A DNA stretch of 32,546 bases, taken from the NCBI GenBank assembly GCA_947632405.1, contig CANRPE010000017.1, forward strand, positions 1-32,546, read 5' to 3'. Both the position numbers and the translations under genes were made by a program. Every line of letters starts with the position of its first letter. Position 1 is the stretch's first letter. Shown one piece after another: positions 17,424 through 25,926 of the stretch. Below the pieces are notes generated by a model. The model had not been told where the DNA came from and did no database searches. It saw only the letters and a list, made by a program, of their open reading frames with translations. This stretch comes from an uncultured Bacilli bacterium (GTDB lineage: Bacteria > Bacillota_I > Bacilli_A > RF39 > UBA660).

Positions 17424-18353
17424 CTATTTTAATATTTTTCCAATTATTTCTTCTTTCTTAATACCATTTAAATAGTCTTTTACAAGCATTTTCTTTTTTC
17501 CAAATGGTTTTATTTCTGTTAAAATAATTTCCCCATCACTGGTACACACTCCAATTCCATCTTTATAAATATTAATAATTTTACCAGGTGTTTCTATAAC
17601 TTTTGCTGTTCCTATTTTACTAGAATACACTTTTATTTCATCTGAATCTAATATACAAAAAGCTGAAGGAGTAGGATTTAAACCTCTAATTAAATTAAAA
17701 ATTTCTCTTGATGTTTTTGAAAAGTCAATATGTTCTTCCTCTCTTGTTATGTTGTATGCATAAGTAACTTCTTCTTGATTTTGAGAAATTCTAGAATTTG
17801 TTTTTTCAAAAATACTTGGAAGGGTTTTCAACAATAAATCTTTTCCCATCAAACTTAAACGATCATGTAAAGTTTCTAAAGTATCAGTATCTTCAATCGT
17901 GGTTTTTTGCATATCTATAATATCTCCACTATCCATTTTAGTATCCATGTACATAATAGTAATTCCTGTTTCATGATAGCCATTTATTATAGCTTTATGA
18001 ATTGGTGCACCACCTCTTAATTTTGGTAAAAGTGAAGCATGAACATTAATACAGCCATAGTAAGGATAATTTAATAATTCCTTTGGAATAATTTGACCAT
18101 AAGCACACGTAATAATAATATCAGGTTGATAAGTAATAATTTTTTGATAATCCTCTTTTATATTTTCAGGTTGAAAAATATCAATATTATATTCTAATGC
18201 TTTTTGCTTTACAGGAGTAGGAGTTATAATCTGTTTCCTTCCTATTTTTTTATCAGGTTGACTTACAACTAATACAACATTGTACTTATCAATTAATCCT
18301 TCTAAAATAGGAACTGCAAAATCTGGAGTTCCCATGAACACAATTTTTTTCAT
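17424..18353 (-). CDS. fmt: Methionyl-tRNA formyltransferase
   Basis: Formylates initiator Met-tRNA using 10-formyl-tetrahydrofolate. Landmarks are the start KIVFMGTPDFAVPILEGL, CAYGQIIPKELL near residue 87, the catalytic block INVHASLLPKLRGGAPIHKAI near 104-124 (Asn, His and the SLLPxxRG loop), and the D-containing YMDTKMDSGDII. The C-terminal half (about 205-309) is the tRNA-binding barrel domain. The length is normal (309 aa). It begins 4 nt after the stop of the 388-aa protein gene. The partner deformylase gene def, normally just upstream, is not in this cluster. Confidence 0.95.
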   Translation of the reverse strand: MKKIVFMGTPDFAVPILEGLIDKYNVVLVVSQPDKKIGRKQIITPTPVKQKALEYNIDIFQPENIKEDYQKIITYQPDIIITCAYGQIIPKELLNYPYYGCINVHASLLPKLRGGAPIHKAIINGYHETGITIMYMDTKMDSGDIIDMQKTTIEDTDTLETLHDRLSLMGKDLLLKTLPSIFEKTNSRISQNQEEVTYAYNITREEEHIDFSKTSREIFNLIRGLNPTPSAFCILDSDEIKVYSSKIGTAKVIETPGKIINIYKDGIGVCTSDGEIILTEIKPFGKKKMLVKDYLNGIKKEEIIGKILK

Positions 18354-18357
18354 TCTA

Positions 18358-19524
18358 TCATCTTCCTATCATAATAATTGTTATAATAATTCCAATTGTA
18401 ATCAATAATACCCCAATTAACGCTATGATAGTAGTATTACCATAATCATTCATAAAACTTTCTGATTTAGAATTATCTTCTTCTTTAATAGCTAAATCCT
18501 TAGAAAATCCTAATTCTTCTATTGTTGGTAGATATAATATCTCAAAATTATCTTTTGAAATATTGTCAAACACTTTTTCTTGATTAAATCTAAATTCTAA
18601 TATCTTTGTAACACTAGTAACTAAATCTTCTGAATCTAAACTTTCAATAATTGAATCAATTTCATTTAAAGAATTATGATTTAAAACACTTCTTTTAATG
18701 CAACACATTATTGGTCTTGTTTGATTTAGAGAAAAAAGATTCCACTCTTTATCTAAAAAATTAATAACTTTTTCCATATCATAATGAAATAAATCTTTCT
18801 TTTTCATAAAATACATAATATTATTTGTACATTCATTTTTATCTTTCTTAAAAAAAGCATCTAGTTTATAATTAATATTATTTTCCATTAAATCAGTACA
18901 CATCTCATTTAAAAAATATGGTGTATGATATGCATAATAACAGCCCATGAAAGGAGAATCACATACTGTAAAATATGGCTTTTCTACTTCTAATTCTTTT
19001 GAAAATACATGAAATATTTTATTTTTTTCAAAAACTTGGTTCACTTCTTTAAGTGCCTCTAATTCAAAATTATAATTATTAACATTAAGTCCTTGATTTA
19101 AAACTTCATCCTTAAATACAGAAGGAAAACTATGAAAGAAATATCCCTCAGTAATATATTTTCGATAAATATATTGTAAAATTATTTTTTTATTTTCTGG
19201 GCTATCTAAATTTAAAAGTCCTAATTTTTTCTGGCAACATGAAATAATTAACTTATGGATACCAATTTTAATTTCATGATGCTGATCTATTTTTCTTAAT
19301 AATAGTTGAACTTGTGTTAAATATTCATCAAATTGATCCATATCTTTTACAATGATTGCATATTTTATAATTGCATCCATTCCCATTAAAATTGAATAAT
19401 AACTAGAATCTATTCTTTCATCACTAATTGTATTAGGAATATTCTTTTTTTGATAAACGATTCCCAAAACCATATCTTTAAAAAAATTAAGTACATTTTC
19501 TTTTCTAAAAATATCTTGAATCAT
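18358..19524 (-). CDS. C-terminally anchored protein of unknown function
   Basis: The 388-aa protein has a large, mostly helical soluble part and a C-terminal membrane helix (about residues 364-386, TIIALIGVLLITIGIIITIIM) that would make it a tail-anchored protein facing the cytoplasm. There is no signal peptide. A middle segment (EGYFFHSFPSVFKDEVLNQG, near residue 140) weakly recalls the start of ADP-ribosyltransferase-like domains, but the rest does not confirm it and I do not assign one. Eight or more Cys are scattered. AGGTTGG precedes the ATG. It sits between a small membrane protein and fmt in the operon, where def is found in Bacillus. Confidence 0.6.
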   Translation of the reverse strand: MIQDIFRKENVLNFFKDMVLGIVYQKKNIPNTISDERIDSSYYSILMGMDAIIKYAIIVKDMDQFDEYLTQVQLLLRKIDQHHEIKIGIHKLIISCCQKKLGLLNLDSPENKKIILQYIYRKYITEGYFFHSFPSVFKDEVLNQGLNVNNYNFELEALKEVNQVFEKNKIFHVFSKELEVEKPYFTVCDSPFMGCYYAYHTPYFLNEMCTDLMENNINYKLDAFFKKDKNECTNNIMYFMKKKDLFHYDMEKVINFLDKEWNLFSLNQTRPIMCCIKRSVLNHNSLNEIDSIIESLDSEDLVTSVTKILEFRFNQEKVFDNISKDNFEILYLPTIEELGFSKDLAIKEEDNSKSESFMNDYGNTTIIALIGVLLITIGIIITIIMIGR

Positions 19525-19546
19525 TTTTTCACCAACCTTTATCTAT

Positions 19547-19801
19547 TTAAATAATTCCAAGACCAGTTAAAATATAGTAAATGGAACCAATTGCTGCGAA
19601 AAGTCCTAAAAGCCATAAAATTATTCTAACTAATGGATTATTTCTATCATATAATCTTTCTTTATTTGGACTTTCGCTTACATAAATGTGATTAGAATAC
19701 TCATTATGTTCTTCTTCAGTATCTTTAGAAGTTATTCCTTTTTCAAAATTATAAATATCAGAATCATTTTGCTCTTGATTAATAAATTTTTTACGTCTCA
19801 T
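19547..19801 (-). CDS. Small membrane protein
   Basis: An 84-aa protein with an acidic/Asn-rich head (1-55) and one C-terminal membrane helix (about 61-82, IILWLLGLFAAIGSIYYILT). GGAGG precedes the ATG. It lies 53 nt after priA and 22 nt before the 388-aa tail-anchored protein, whose topology is similar. No family is recognised. Confidence 0.6.
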   Translation of the reverse strand: MRRKKFINQEQNDSDIYNFEKGITSKDTEEEHNEYSNHIYVSESPNKERLYDRNNPLVRIILWLLGLFAAIGSIYYILTGLGII

Positions 19802-19854
19802 AATTAGCCTCCAATTATTAATTATTATATAATAAAATTCATTTTCTGTAAATA

Positions 19855-22020
19855 TTAGAAGTGGGTTGGTTCAAAATAAACATCAATAGTAATTTTATTA
19901 TTATGTAAATAGTGATTAAGTATTTTCTCTATAGTGTCATACAAAATATCTTCTTTCTTATATTTTAAAATAATACCATAACGAAGTGTAGATTTTAGTC
20001 TAAAAATAGCACATGGACTTGGTCCTAAAATAATTGTATTTTTTAAATTACGTTCTAAAGCTCTTTTTATTTTTAATACTTCTTGTGATAATATTTGTTC
20101 ATCTACACTACTTATTTTTAGATAACATATGTAGTAGTATGGTGGATACTTTAATTTTCTTCTAATATTCATCTCAGTTTGATAAAAATTAATATAATCA
20201 TGATTTGTAGAAAGTTTAATAGCATAATGAGTTGGATTAAATGTTTGAATAATAACTTTTCCCTCTTTAGTACTTCGACCACTTCGTCCAGAAACTTGGC
20301 ATAATAATGAAAAAGTATTTTCACTACTCCTAAAATCAGGAATATTAAGAGTAGTATCAGCATTAATTACTCCAACTAAAGTAACTAGAGGAAAATCAAG
20401 ACCTTTGGAAACCATTTGAGTTCCTAATAATATGTCATATTCATGATCTTTAAATGATGAAATCATTTTTCTATGCATACCTTTTCTACTTGTTGTATCC
20501 ATATCCATTCTTAGTACTCTAGCACTAGGTAAAAATCTTTTTAATTCTTCTTCTATTTTTTCTGTACCAACACCAATACTAGATAAAGATTTTTCATGAC
20601 AAGAAGGACAATCTTTAGGAAATACTGTAGCATAACCACAATAATGACAGCGTAATACATTGGAACTTTTATGAAAAGTAAGACTAATATCACAATGTGG
20701 ACATTTTATAGTATAAGAACAGTTTTTGCAACTAACAAATGATGAATAGCCTCTCCTATTTAGTAAAAGAATAACTTGTTCTTTATTTCTAATTGTATTT
20801 TCAATTGCAGTCAATAATTTTTGAGAAAAATGACCTTGACTATATTTCATTTCATAGTTCATATCAATAAGTTCAACAGAAGGCATACTCTTACCATTAA
20901 CTCGATTAGGTAACTCTAATAATTGGTAAACCCCTTTTTTGGCACGGGCATAACTTTCTAATAGAGGTGTGGCACTTCCCATAAGAACTGGACAATTATG
21001 CGTAGAGCTTCTTGTAATAGCAATTTTTTTTGCATCATATCTAGGATTATGTTCTTGCTTATAAGATTCACTATGTTCCTCATCAATTATAATAATACCA
21101 ATATTAGAAAGGGGCGCAAATATTGCACTACGGGCTCCAATAACAATTGAAACTTCACCTCTGCTTATTCTTCTCCATTCATCATATTTCTCCCCTTCAG
21201 ACAAAGCTGAATGAAGTGCAGCAATTTTTTGTCCAAAAACTTGTTCAAAACGATAAACCATTTGAGGAGTTAATGAAATTTCTGGAACTAAAACAATAGC
21301 TGTCTTTTTTTTAGCAATTACTTTTTGAATTAATTTTAGATAAACTTCCGTTTTACCACTACCAGTAACTCCATGTAATAAATATACTTCATTTTTTTCT
21401 AAATTAACTTTAGAAACAACTTTTTCTTGCTCACTAGTTAATTTATTAATAACATTATTCTTATCAAAATAACTAGTTCTATAATGTTCTTTTTTTTCTT
21501 CTATTAATATTTCTTTTTTTACTAAAGTTTTTAAACTACTAGGTGAAATAGCTAATAATTCTTCTTTTAAAATACAATCGTTATTTTCAAATTTATCAAT
21601 AATCTTTTGTTGAGAAATATTTAATTTATATTCTGAAACTATTTGCTTATTTAAGCGATAAAATATATCGTATTTTTTTGAAATAGAAAATTTATTTTTA
21701 GCTTTCAAAGCTTTTGGAAGCATAGCTTGATAACAAGAAATTAAAGGAGCAAGTGTTTCTTTTTTCATCTGTTGTCCTAATTTTATCAATTCTTCATTTA
21801 AAATAATATCTTCATCTACAATTCTAATCATTTCTTTTAAATTTTCAAATTCACTAGTTTGTTTTATTTCTAAAACAAAACCCTCTAATCGTTGCTTTCC
21901 AAAAGGCACTTCAACTCTAACTCCAATATTAATCATTTTTTCTAAAGATTGAGGCACTTTATAATCAAATGTTCTATCAACATTTTTATTTGCAAGTTCT
22001 ACTAATACACCAATAATCAT
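19855..22020 (-). CDS. priA: Primosomal replication helicase PriA
   Basis: A superfamily-2 helicase that restarts replication at stalled forks by loading the primosome. The 721-aa protein has the N-terminal DNA-binding domain (1-110, with VPFGKQRLEGFV), Walker A GVTGSGKTEVYL near 218-229, a DEEH box in IIDEEHSESYKQE, the SATPLLES motif, and the zinc-binding insertion with paired Cys (CKNCSYTIKCPHC, CHYCGY, CPSCHEK). The helicase C-terminal motifs follow in ILLGTQMVSKGLDFP and QVSGRSGRSTKEG. The length is about normal. AAAAGGAGG precedes the ATG, with an extended -10 upstream. Confidence 0.96.
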   Translation of the reverse strand: MIIGVLVELANKNVDRTFDYKVPQSLEKMINIGVRVEVPFGKQRLEGFVLEIKQTSEFENLKEMIRIVDEDIILNEELIKLGQQMKKETLAPLISCYQAMLPKALKAKNKFSISKKYDIFYRLNKQIVSEYKLNISQQKIIDKFENNDCILKEELLAISPSSLKTLVKKEILIEEKKEHYRTSYFDKNNVINKLTSEQEKVVSKVNLEKNEVYLLHGVTGSGKTEVYLKLIQKVIAKKKTAIVLVPEISLTPQMVYRFEQVFGQKIAALHSALSEGEKYDEWRRISRGEVSIVIGARSAIFAPLSNIGIIIIDEEHSESYKQEHNPRYDAKKIAITRSSTHNCPVLMGSATPLLESYARAKKGVYQLLELPNRVNGKSMPSVELIDMNYEMKYSQGHFSQKLLTAIENTIRNKEQVILLLNRRGYSSFVSCKNCSYTIKCPHCDISLTFHKSSNVLRCHYCGYATVFPKDCPSCHEKSLSSIGVGTEKIEEELKRFLPSARVLRMDMDTTSRKGMHRKMISSFKDHEYDILLGTQMVSKGLDFPLVTLVGVINADTTLNIPDFRSSENTFSLLCQVSGRSGRSTKEGKVIIQTFNPTHYAIKLSTNHDYINFYQTEMNIRRKLKYPPYYYICYLKISSVDEQILSQEVLKIKRALERNLKNTIILGPSPCAIFRLKSTLRYGIILKYKKEDILYDTIEKILNHYLHNNKITIDVYFEPTHF

Positions 22021-22039
22021 AAAATACCTCCTTTTTAAT

Positions 22040-22048
22040 ATTATAGCA
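22040..22048 (-). promoter_or_regulatory. Extended -10 promoter of priA
   Basis: On the minus strand TGCTATAAT (TATAAT at 22040-22045) lies 20 nt before the ATG, directly after the rseP terminator. It is the same extended -10 as that of the cysteine desulfurase operon. Confidence 0.5.
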
Positions 22049-22053
22049 TAAAG

Positions 22054-22078
22054 AAAAAAAGTTACCGTATGTAACTTT
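22054..22078 (-). terminator. Rho-independent terminator after rseP
   Basis: A perfect 8-bp stem (22058-22065 with 22071-22078), 5-nt loop and T run. The last stem base touches the rseP stop codon. Confidence 0.75.
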
Positions 22079-23115
22079 TAAAATAACTTTATAATATCAT
22101 TAAATGTAACATATATCATTAATGCCATCAATAGAAATAAGCCAATTGTATGAAACATATTTTCAGTTTTTTGAGATACTGGTGAACCTTTTATTTTCTC
22201 AATAATAATAAATAATATATGACCTCCATCAAATGCTGGAATTGGAAGTAAATTTAAGAATCCTACATTTATACTTAAAAATGCCATTAAATATAAAATA
22301 CTTTCTAAACCTTGTTTACTTTGCTCTCCAACAATAGAATAAATTCCAACAGGTCCAGACAATTGATTTACTTTTACACCACCAGTAAATAAACTACCTA
22401 CAGTAATAAACATTTGTTTAAACAAAGATTGAGTTTTAACAATAGTATATTTAACAGAATTTACAAATCCATATTTAATTTTACTTTGTAAACCTATACC
22501 ATATTTATATGAAACTTCTTTATTTTCAGTTACTTTTTTTGGTTTTAAACGATAACTAACAATATCTCCTGTTTCTTTTTTTACTTTAATTAGAGTATTT
22601 TTTTTCTTATCAGAAATTGTTAAATAAATTGATACATCATCTAAAGTTTTAATTTTTTTATTATTAATTTGTAAAATTTTATCGCCTTTACTAAGACCAA
22701 CTTCATAAGCTGGATAATTTTTTTCTACAGATGAAATAATTGGTTCATAGCTTGCACTTCCGCAAAATATTGCTATAGAAAATAGTAAAATAATTGCAAA
22801 TAAAAAATTAAAGCCTGGACCAAAAAACATAATTAAAAATCTTTGCCAAGGTTTTTTATCTTGTAATCTTCTGTTTTTAGGAACCTCAATCTGACTTTCA
22901 TCAATTTCTTCACCTGCTAAAGAACAAAAACCACCAATTGGAATTAATCTTAAACAATATTCTGTTTCCTTACCTTTTTTTCCAAATAATTTAGGTCCCA
23001 TACCAAGAGAAAATTCATAAACATATACATTCATCAACTTTGCAAATAAAAAATGCCCAAATTCATGAATAAATACTATTGTACCAAGTACTAAAATAAA
23101 AATAATGATTGTCAT
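22078..23115 (-). CDS. rseP: Site-2 protease / RIP metalloprotease RseP (RasP)
   Basis: An intramembrane zinc protease that cleaves anti-sigma factors and membrane-embedded signal peptides. Helix 1 carries the HEXXH motif in FIHEFGHFLFAK near residues 17-28. A PDZ domain spans about 120-200 (GLSKGDKILQINNKKI). The second zinc-ligand motif NLLPIPAFDGGHILF is near 288-302. The order and 345-aa length match the family. It starts 9 nt after cdsA with AAGGAGG. In Bacillus dxr lies between cdsA and rasP; here it does not. Confidence 0.94.
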   Translation of the reverse strand: MTIIIFILVLGTIVFIHEFGHFLFAKLMNVYVYEFSLGMGPKLFGKKGKETEYCLRLIPIGGFCSLAGEEIDESQIEVPKNRRLQDKKPWQRFLIMFFGPGFNFLFAIILLFSIAIFCGSASYEPIISSVEKNYPAYEVGLSKGDKILQINNKKIKTLDDVSIYLTISDKKKNTLIKVKKETGDIVSYRLKPKKVTENKEVSYKYGIGLQSKIKYGFVNSVKYTIVKTQSLFKQMFITVGSLFTGGVKVNQLSGPVGIYSIVGEQSKQGLESILYLMAFLSINVGFLNLLPIPAFDGGHILFIIIEKIKGSPVSQKTENMFHTIGLFLLMALMIYVTFNDIIKLF

Positions 23116-23124
23116 AATTCCTCC

Positions 23125-23925
23125 TTAAATAATGCCTAAAAATAATACAGATGCTAAAACAACAAATATAATACTATCAAAGCGATCTAAAATTCCTCCA
23201 TGACCAGGAATTAAGTCAGAAAAATCTTTCTTATTATAATATCTTTTTATTGAAGAAAATACTAAATCTCCAATTTGACCTACACAGGCTAAGAAAAATG
23301 TGATTAATATTAAAGCAACAAGAGGTAAACTAGGATTTATAGCAACATGATAAAAAACAACTGGAATAACTGTTCCTATAAATAATCCTCCTAAAGTACC
23401 TTCTATTGTTTTATTAGGTGATATATCTTTTGCTAATTGGTGTTTACCAACTAATTTTCCTGTAAATAAAGCAAAGGTATCTGTTAAAATAGTAATTAGC
23501 AATAAGTATATAATATATAATATGTCATAATTTCGTGTAATAATAATCAAATTGAAACTTAATCCAATAAATAAAGTAGATCCTGTTAAAAATAAAGCAT
23601 CATTCAAATTATATTTTTTTGTATTATTAATAAATATCATAGGCATTAAAAATGCAAATATAATAAAAGTCATTACTTTATAATCTAAGGCAGAAATGAA
23701 TTCAATAGAAGTAAAATTTCTTAACGCAAAGAATACAACTAAAATATAAGCAAATACTTTCATTAAAAATGGAAAGTCTTTTTTTGTTTCTCTAATATTT
23801 AATAATTCATATAAACCAAATACTGCTAAAATAGACATAAAAATGGCAAATGGTTGTCCTCCTACTACTAATAAGGGGATAAAAAGCGCAAGCATAACTA
23901 TTGCACTAATAATTCTAGTTATCAT
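23125..23925 (-). CDS. cdsA: Phosphatidate cytidylyltransferase
   Basis: A membrane enzyme that makes CDP-diacylglycerol from phosphatidate and CTP for phospholipid synthesis. The 266-aa protein has about seven to eight hydrophobic helices and ends with the family signature GQIGDLVFSSIKRYYNKKD, SDLIPGHGGILDRFDS near residues 213-250; the preceding D-T-F-A-L-F-T-G-K-L segment with KDISPNKTIEGTLGG is also typical. GGAGG precedes the ATG, and a promoter with an 18-bp spacer is upstream. It is co-transcribed with rseP. Confidence 0.94.
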   Translation of the reverse strand: MITRIISAIVMLALFIPLLVVGGQPFAIFMSILAVFGLYELLNIRETKKDFPFLMKVFAYILVVFFALRNFTSIEFISALDYKVMTFIIFAFLMPMIFINNTKKYNLNDALFLTGSTLFIGLSFNLIIITRNYDILYIIYLLLITILTDTFALFTGKLVGKHQLAKDISPNKTIEGTLGGLFIGTVIPVVFYHVAINPSLPLVALILITFFLACVGQIGDLVFSSIKRYYNKKDFSDLIPGHGGILDRFDSIIFVVLASVLFLGII

Positions 23926-23952
23926 ATAATTCCTCCATTCTCATCTATACTA

Positions 23953-23982
23953 AGTATAATACTAAATACAATTTAAAGGCAA
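23953..23982 (-). promoter_or_regulatory. Promoter of cdsA-rseP
   Basis: On the minus strand TTGCCT (23977-23982) and TATACT (23953-23958) are 18 bp apart, immediately after the T run of the khpA terminator. Confidence 0.5.
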
Positions 23983-23983
23983 G

Positions 23984-24006
23984 AAAAAAAGCAACAAATG
24001 TTGCTT
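23984..24006 (-). terminator. Rho-independent terminator after khpA
   Basis: A 7-bp stem (23989-23995 with 24000-24006), 4-nt loop and a T run on the minus strand, directly after the khpA stop. Confidence 0.8.
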
Positions 24007-24007
24007 A

Positions 24008-24256
24008 CTAAAATTTATCAATATCAATTTTTACATACTTATTTTCTTTTAGTGCACTACTTGCTTGAACTAAAGTTCTAATTGCATTAGAAGTTCGACC
24101 AGATTTTCCAATAACTCTACCCATGTCATCTTCACTAACCATAACTTGAATTAAAATGACATTTTCCTCATCTGTTGGAAATTCTTTTACACTAACAGAT
24201 TCTTCATCTTTCACAATTGATTTGACAATTTTTTCCGTTAAAGATACTAAATCCAT
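24008..24256 (-). CDS. khpA: KH-domain RNA-binding protein KhpA
   Basis: A small KH protein (82 aa) that binds RNA and, with KhpB/EloR in other Firmicutes, affects cell elongation. The KH loop is IGKSGRTSNAIRTLV near residues 46-60, in place of the classical GXXG. I start at ATG 24256, which lies 1 nt past the rpsP stop and has AAGAAGG within the end of rpsP; the longer frame from 24289 overlaps rpsP and adds residues not typical of the family. The pair rpsP-khpA is the usual Firmicutes arrangement, but rimM, trmD and rplS do not follow. Confidence 0.92.
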   Translation of the reverse strand: MDLVSLTEKIVKSIVKDEESVSVKEFPTDEENVILIQVMVSEDDMGRVIGKSGRTSNAIRTLVQASSALKENKYVKIDIDKF

Positions 24257-24257
24257 A

Positions 24258-24533
24258 TTACTTTGCCTTCTTATCTTTAGTTTCAGCAAATTTTTTCATA
24301 ATTCCTGCTTTACTAAATAAGTTTTTAACAGTATCTGTTGGAATAGCTCCATTATTTAACCATTTTAATGCTACTTCTTCATTAATTTTTACACTAGCTT
24401 CCCCTACTGGACTATATGTTCCAATTAATTCTAAATATTGTCCATCACGACTTCTTCTAGAATCTGTTGCAACAATTCTATAAGTAGGATGCTTTTTAGC
24501 ACCCATTCTTGTTAATCTTAATTTTACTGCCAT
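24258..24533 (-). CDS. rpsP: 30S ribosomal protein S16
   Basis: The 91-aa protein begins [20 protein letters not shown] and includes the family blocks [21 protein letters not shown] and [24 protein letters not shown], with a Lys-rich tail. S16 binds 16S rRNA during 30S assembly. AAAGGAAGG lies before the ATG, and a near-consensus promoter is 30 nt upstream, fitting a highly expressed ribosomal gene. Confidence 0.97.
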   Translation of the reverse strand: MAVKLRLTRMGAKKHPTYRIVATDSRRSRDGQYLELIGTYSPVGEASVKINEEVALKWLNNGAIPTDTVKNLFSKAGIMKKFAETKDKKAK

Positions 24534-24562
24534 AATAGCACCTTCCTTTCTTCAGTGCTTTT

Positions 24563-24591
24563 ATTATAGCTCACTTTCAATTTGCTGTCAA
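24563..24591 (-). promoter_or_regulatory. Near-consensus sigma-70 promoter of rpsP-khpA
   Basis: On the minus strand TTGACA (24586-24591) and TATAAT (24563-24568) are both perfect matches with the ideal 17-bp spacer. This is the best promoter in the window and a useful reference for the 19-bp spacers in the repeat array. Confidence 0.9.
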
Positions 24592-24607
24592 CCTTTTTTT
24601 GATAACA

Positions 24608-25162
24608 CTAAATAACTTCGTTATCAATAACATCTTCTTTAATAAAATCTTCTTTTACTTCTTCATCTATTTTTTCTTCCACTTTTCCTGGATCTTCAAT
24701 AATTTCATCCCATGGTTCTTCTTCTTCATCTATTAAAATTTTTACTTTTAAATCTCCAACTAATTCAATTCCTAATTCTTTTTCAATTGTATAAACAATA
24801 TTATTTCCTTCTATATCAACTTTTACACAACTAGGTTGTTTTAAACTTCTTACAATAATTTCTTCTTGATCACTGTCAGCATCTTCCCTTCTTCTAACAT
24901 TTACAATTTCTTGATAAGTATTTCTATCTTTTAATACTTCTGTTTTAGTATCATTATCATAAGAATACCAAATATTAACATCATAAGAACCATCTATAAT
25001 AATAGAATCTCCCTGTTTTTGACCTTTAAATTGGTGATTAATTACCCAACAACCTAAAATAGTAGTAGGCTTAGTATCTACACCTTTTTTACTCGTCGTT
25101 GTAAATGTTTTCTTCCCTTTTCCAATTACTGCCTTAGTAACAATCTCTTTATAACTAGACAT
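24608..25162 (-). CDS. cotE: CotE-like outer spore coat protein
   Basis: The 184-aa protein matches CotE by pattern: YKEIVTKAVIGKGKKTF at the start, TTILGCWVINHQFKGQ near 33-48, GSYDVNIWYSYDNDTKTEV near 58-76, then the middle and an acidic Glu/Asp-rich tail (about 145-184). B. subtilis CotE (181 aa) organises the outer spore coat. No other sporulation gene is in this window, and this kind of reduced-genome lineage is usually thought not to sporulate, so the protein may have another role. GAGGAGGAG precedes the ATG. A CATAAATTA matching a sigma-K-like -10 occurs at about 25183-25191, but no matching -35 is present. Confidence 0.8.
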   Translation of the reverse strand: MSSYKEIVTKAVIGKGKKTFTTTSKKGVDTKPTTILGCWVINHQFKGQKQGDSIIIDGSYDVNIWYSYDNDTKTEVLKDRNTYQEIVNVRRREDADSDQEEIIVRSLKQPSCVKVDIEGNNIVYTIEKELGIELVGDLKVKILIDEEEEPWDEIIEDPGKVEEKIDEEVKEDFIKEDVIDNEVI

Positions 25163-25389
25163 ATTACTCCTCCTCTAGTCTAATTTATGCATAAAGTTTA
25201 GAAAACTACACAAAAAAATTAAAAATATAGAATAGACTCCAGTTATTTAGAAACTTCAATACCTAGTTCATTAACAGCAAATTCCATATTACATGTGCTA
25301 TGGAGTATTTTTTTGAGATTACTTGGCAAGTGTAGTATCTTTTTCAAAGATAATATGAAAGATAAAATTATACTATTATCTAATAATAC
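25163..25389. other. Intergenic stretch between cotE and the repeat array
   Basis: Nothing can be assigned. In the same frame as the upstream 178-aa gene, the reading stays open for 48 codons past its stop (TAA at 25390-25392), down to another TAA near 25246, with an internal repeat of LKKILH. This may be chance, or the remains of a longer C-terminus. No transposon ends or clear terminator are visible. Confidence 0.3.
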
Positions 25390-25926
25390 TTATATTGAAT
25401 ACGTAAGAGTACCACCCACTTGAGCTCCAACTGGAATTTCTTGATAAACCCAAGCAATAGATAAACTACCACTATCAACCATACATAAGTTCATTATTGC
25501 TTGATTTGAAAATACTATATTTTGACAAACACGTTCTTTTGGAGCATATTTTGAATCAATATGAATTAAAGATTTAGTAGTAGCAACTGCAACTTTTTCC
25601 GTAACTTTAATAGTATATGCTGTTACTGTAACAACATGTCCTACTCTATAAACAGTAAATTTTATACCTTGCCATGTTGTTGTTCCAAGAAGTTCATAAC
25701 TGCTTAAACTATTTTCTAAATCTGTAACACTAGAAGATATATTACTTATTTTACTACATGTTCCATCTATTGCTGCTTGAACATTAGTTACTCCTAATTT
25801 TGAATTATCGGTATAACTTACATCTCTACTATTTATTACCGTTGCTGCTACTACATAACTTGTTCCTGCTGAAATAATTACTCCTATTATTATTCCTACT
25901 ATTAATTTATAATTTTTCTTTATCAT
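25390..25926 (-). CDS. Array member 0: shared N-terminal module with an unrelated C-terminal domain
   Basis: The 178-aa protein starts like the four proteins upstream (MIKKNYKLIVGIIIG, a membrane/signal segment, then V-x-Y-x-N-x-S-x-L and N-V-Q-x-A-I-D), so residues 1-60 are homologous to them. The rest (a short coiled segment SSSVTDLENSLSS, then a strand-rich domain from about 80 with TWQGIKFTVYRVGHVVTVTAYTI) is unlike them and carries none of the YWTMS or GARAVVEI landmarks. It resembles a phage-type or appendage beta domain only in general texture; I do not assign it. It has the same promoter, inverted repeat and Shine-Dalgarno as the other members. A signal anchor and ectodomain imply a surface protein. 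Confidence 0.6.
   Translation of the reverse strand: MIKKNYKLIVGIIIGVIISAGTSYVVAATVINSRDVSYTDNSKLGVTNVQAAIDGTCSKISNISSSVTDLENSLSSYELLGTTTWQGIKFTVYRVGHVVTVTAYTIKVTEKVAVATTKSLIHIDSKYAPKERVCQNIVFSNQAIMNLCMVDSGSLSIAWVYQEIPVGAQVGGTLTYSI

Noticed and set aside
18358-19524. ADP-ribosyltransferase-like domain in the 388-aa tail-anchored protein
   Set aside because: Only one short segment suggests it; the other family motifs could not be found by eye.
24601-24632. Hairpin at the end of cotE as a terminator
   Set aside because: The stem is short and on the minus strand it is followed by A, not T.
25183-25191. CATAAATTA upstream of cotE as a sigma-K -10
   Set aside because: The hexamer pattern fits, but no sigma-K -35 lies at the right distance, and such motifs are common in AT-rich DNA.
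25245-25389. Forty-eight open codons following the stop of the 178-aa gene, as a truncated C-terminus or small gene
   Set aside because: There is no good start or Shine-Dalgarno and no recognised similarity; chance is likely at this length.
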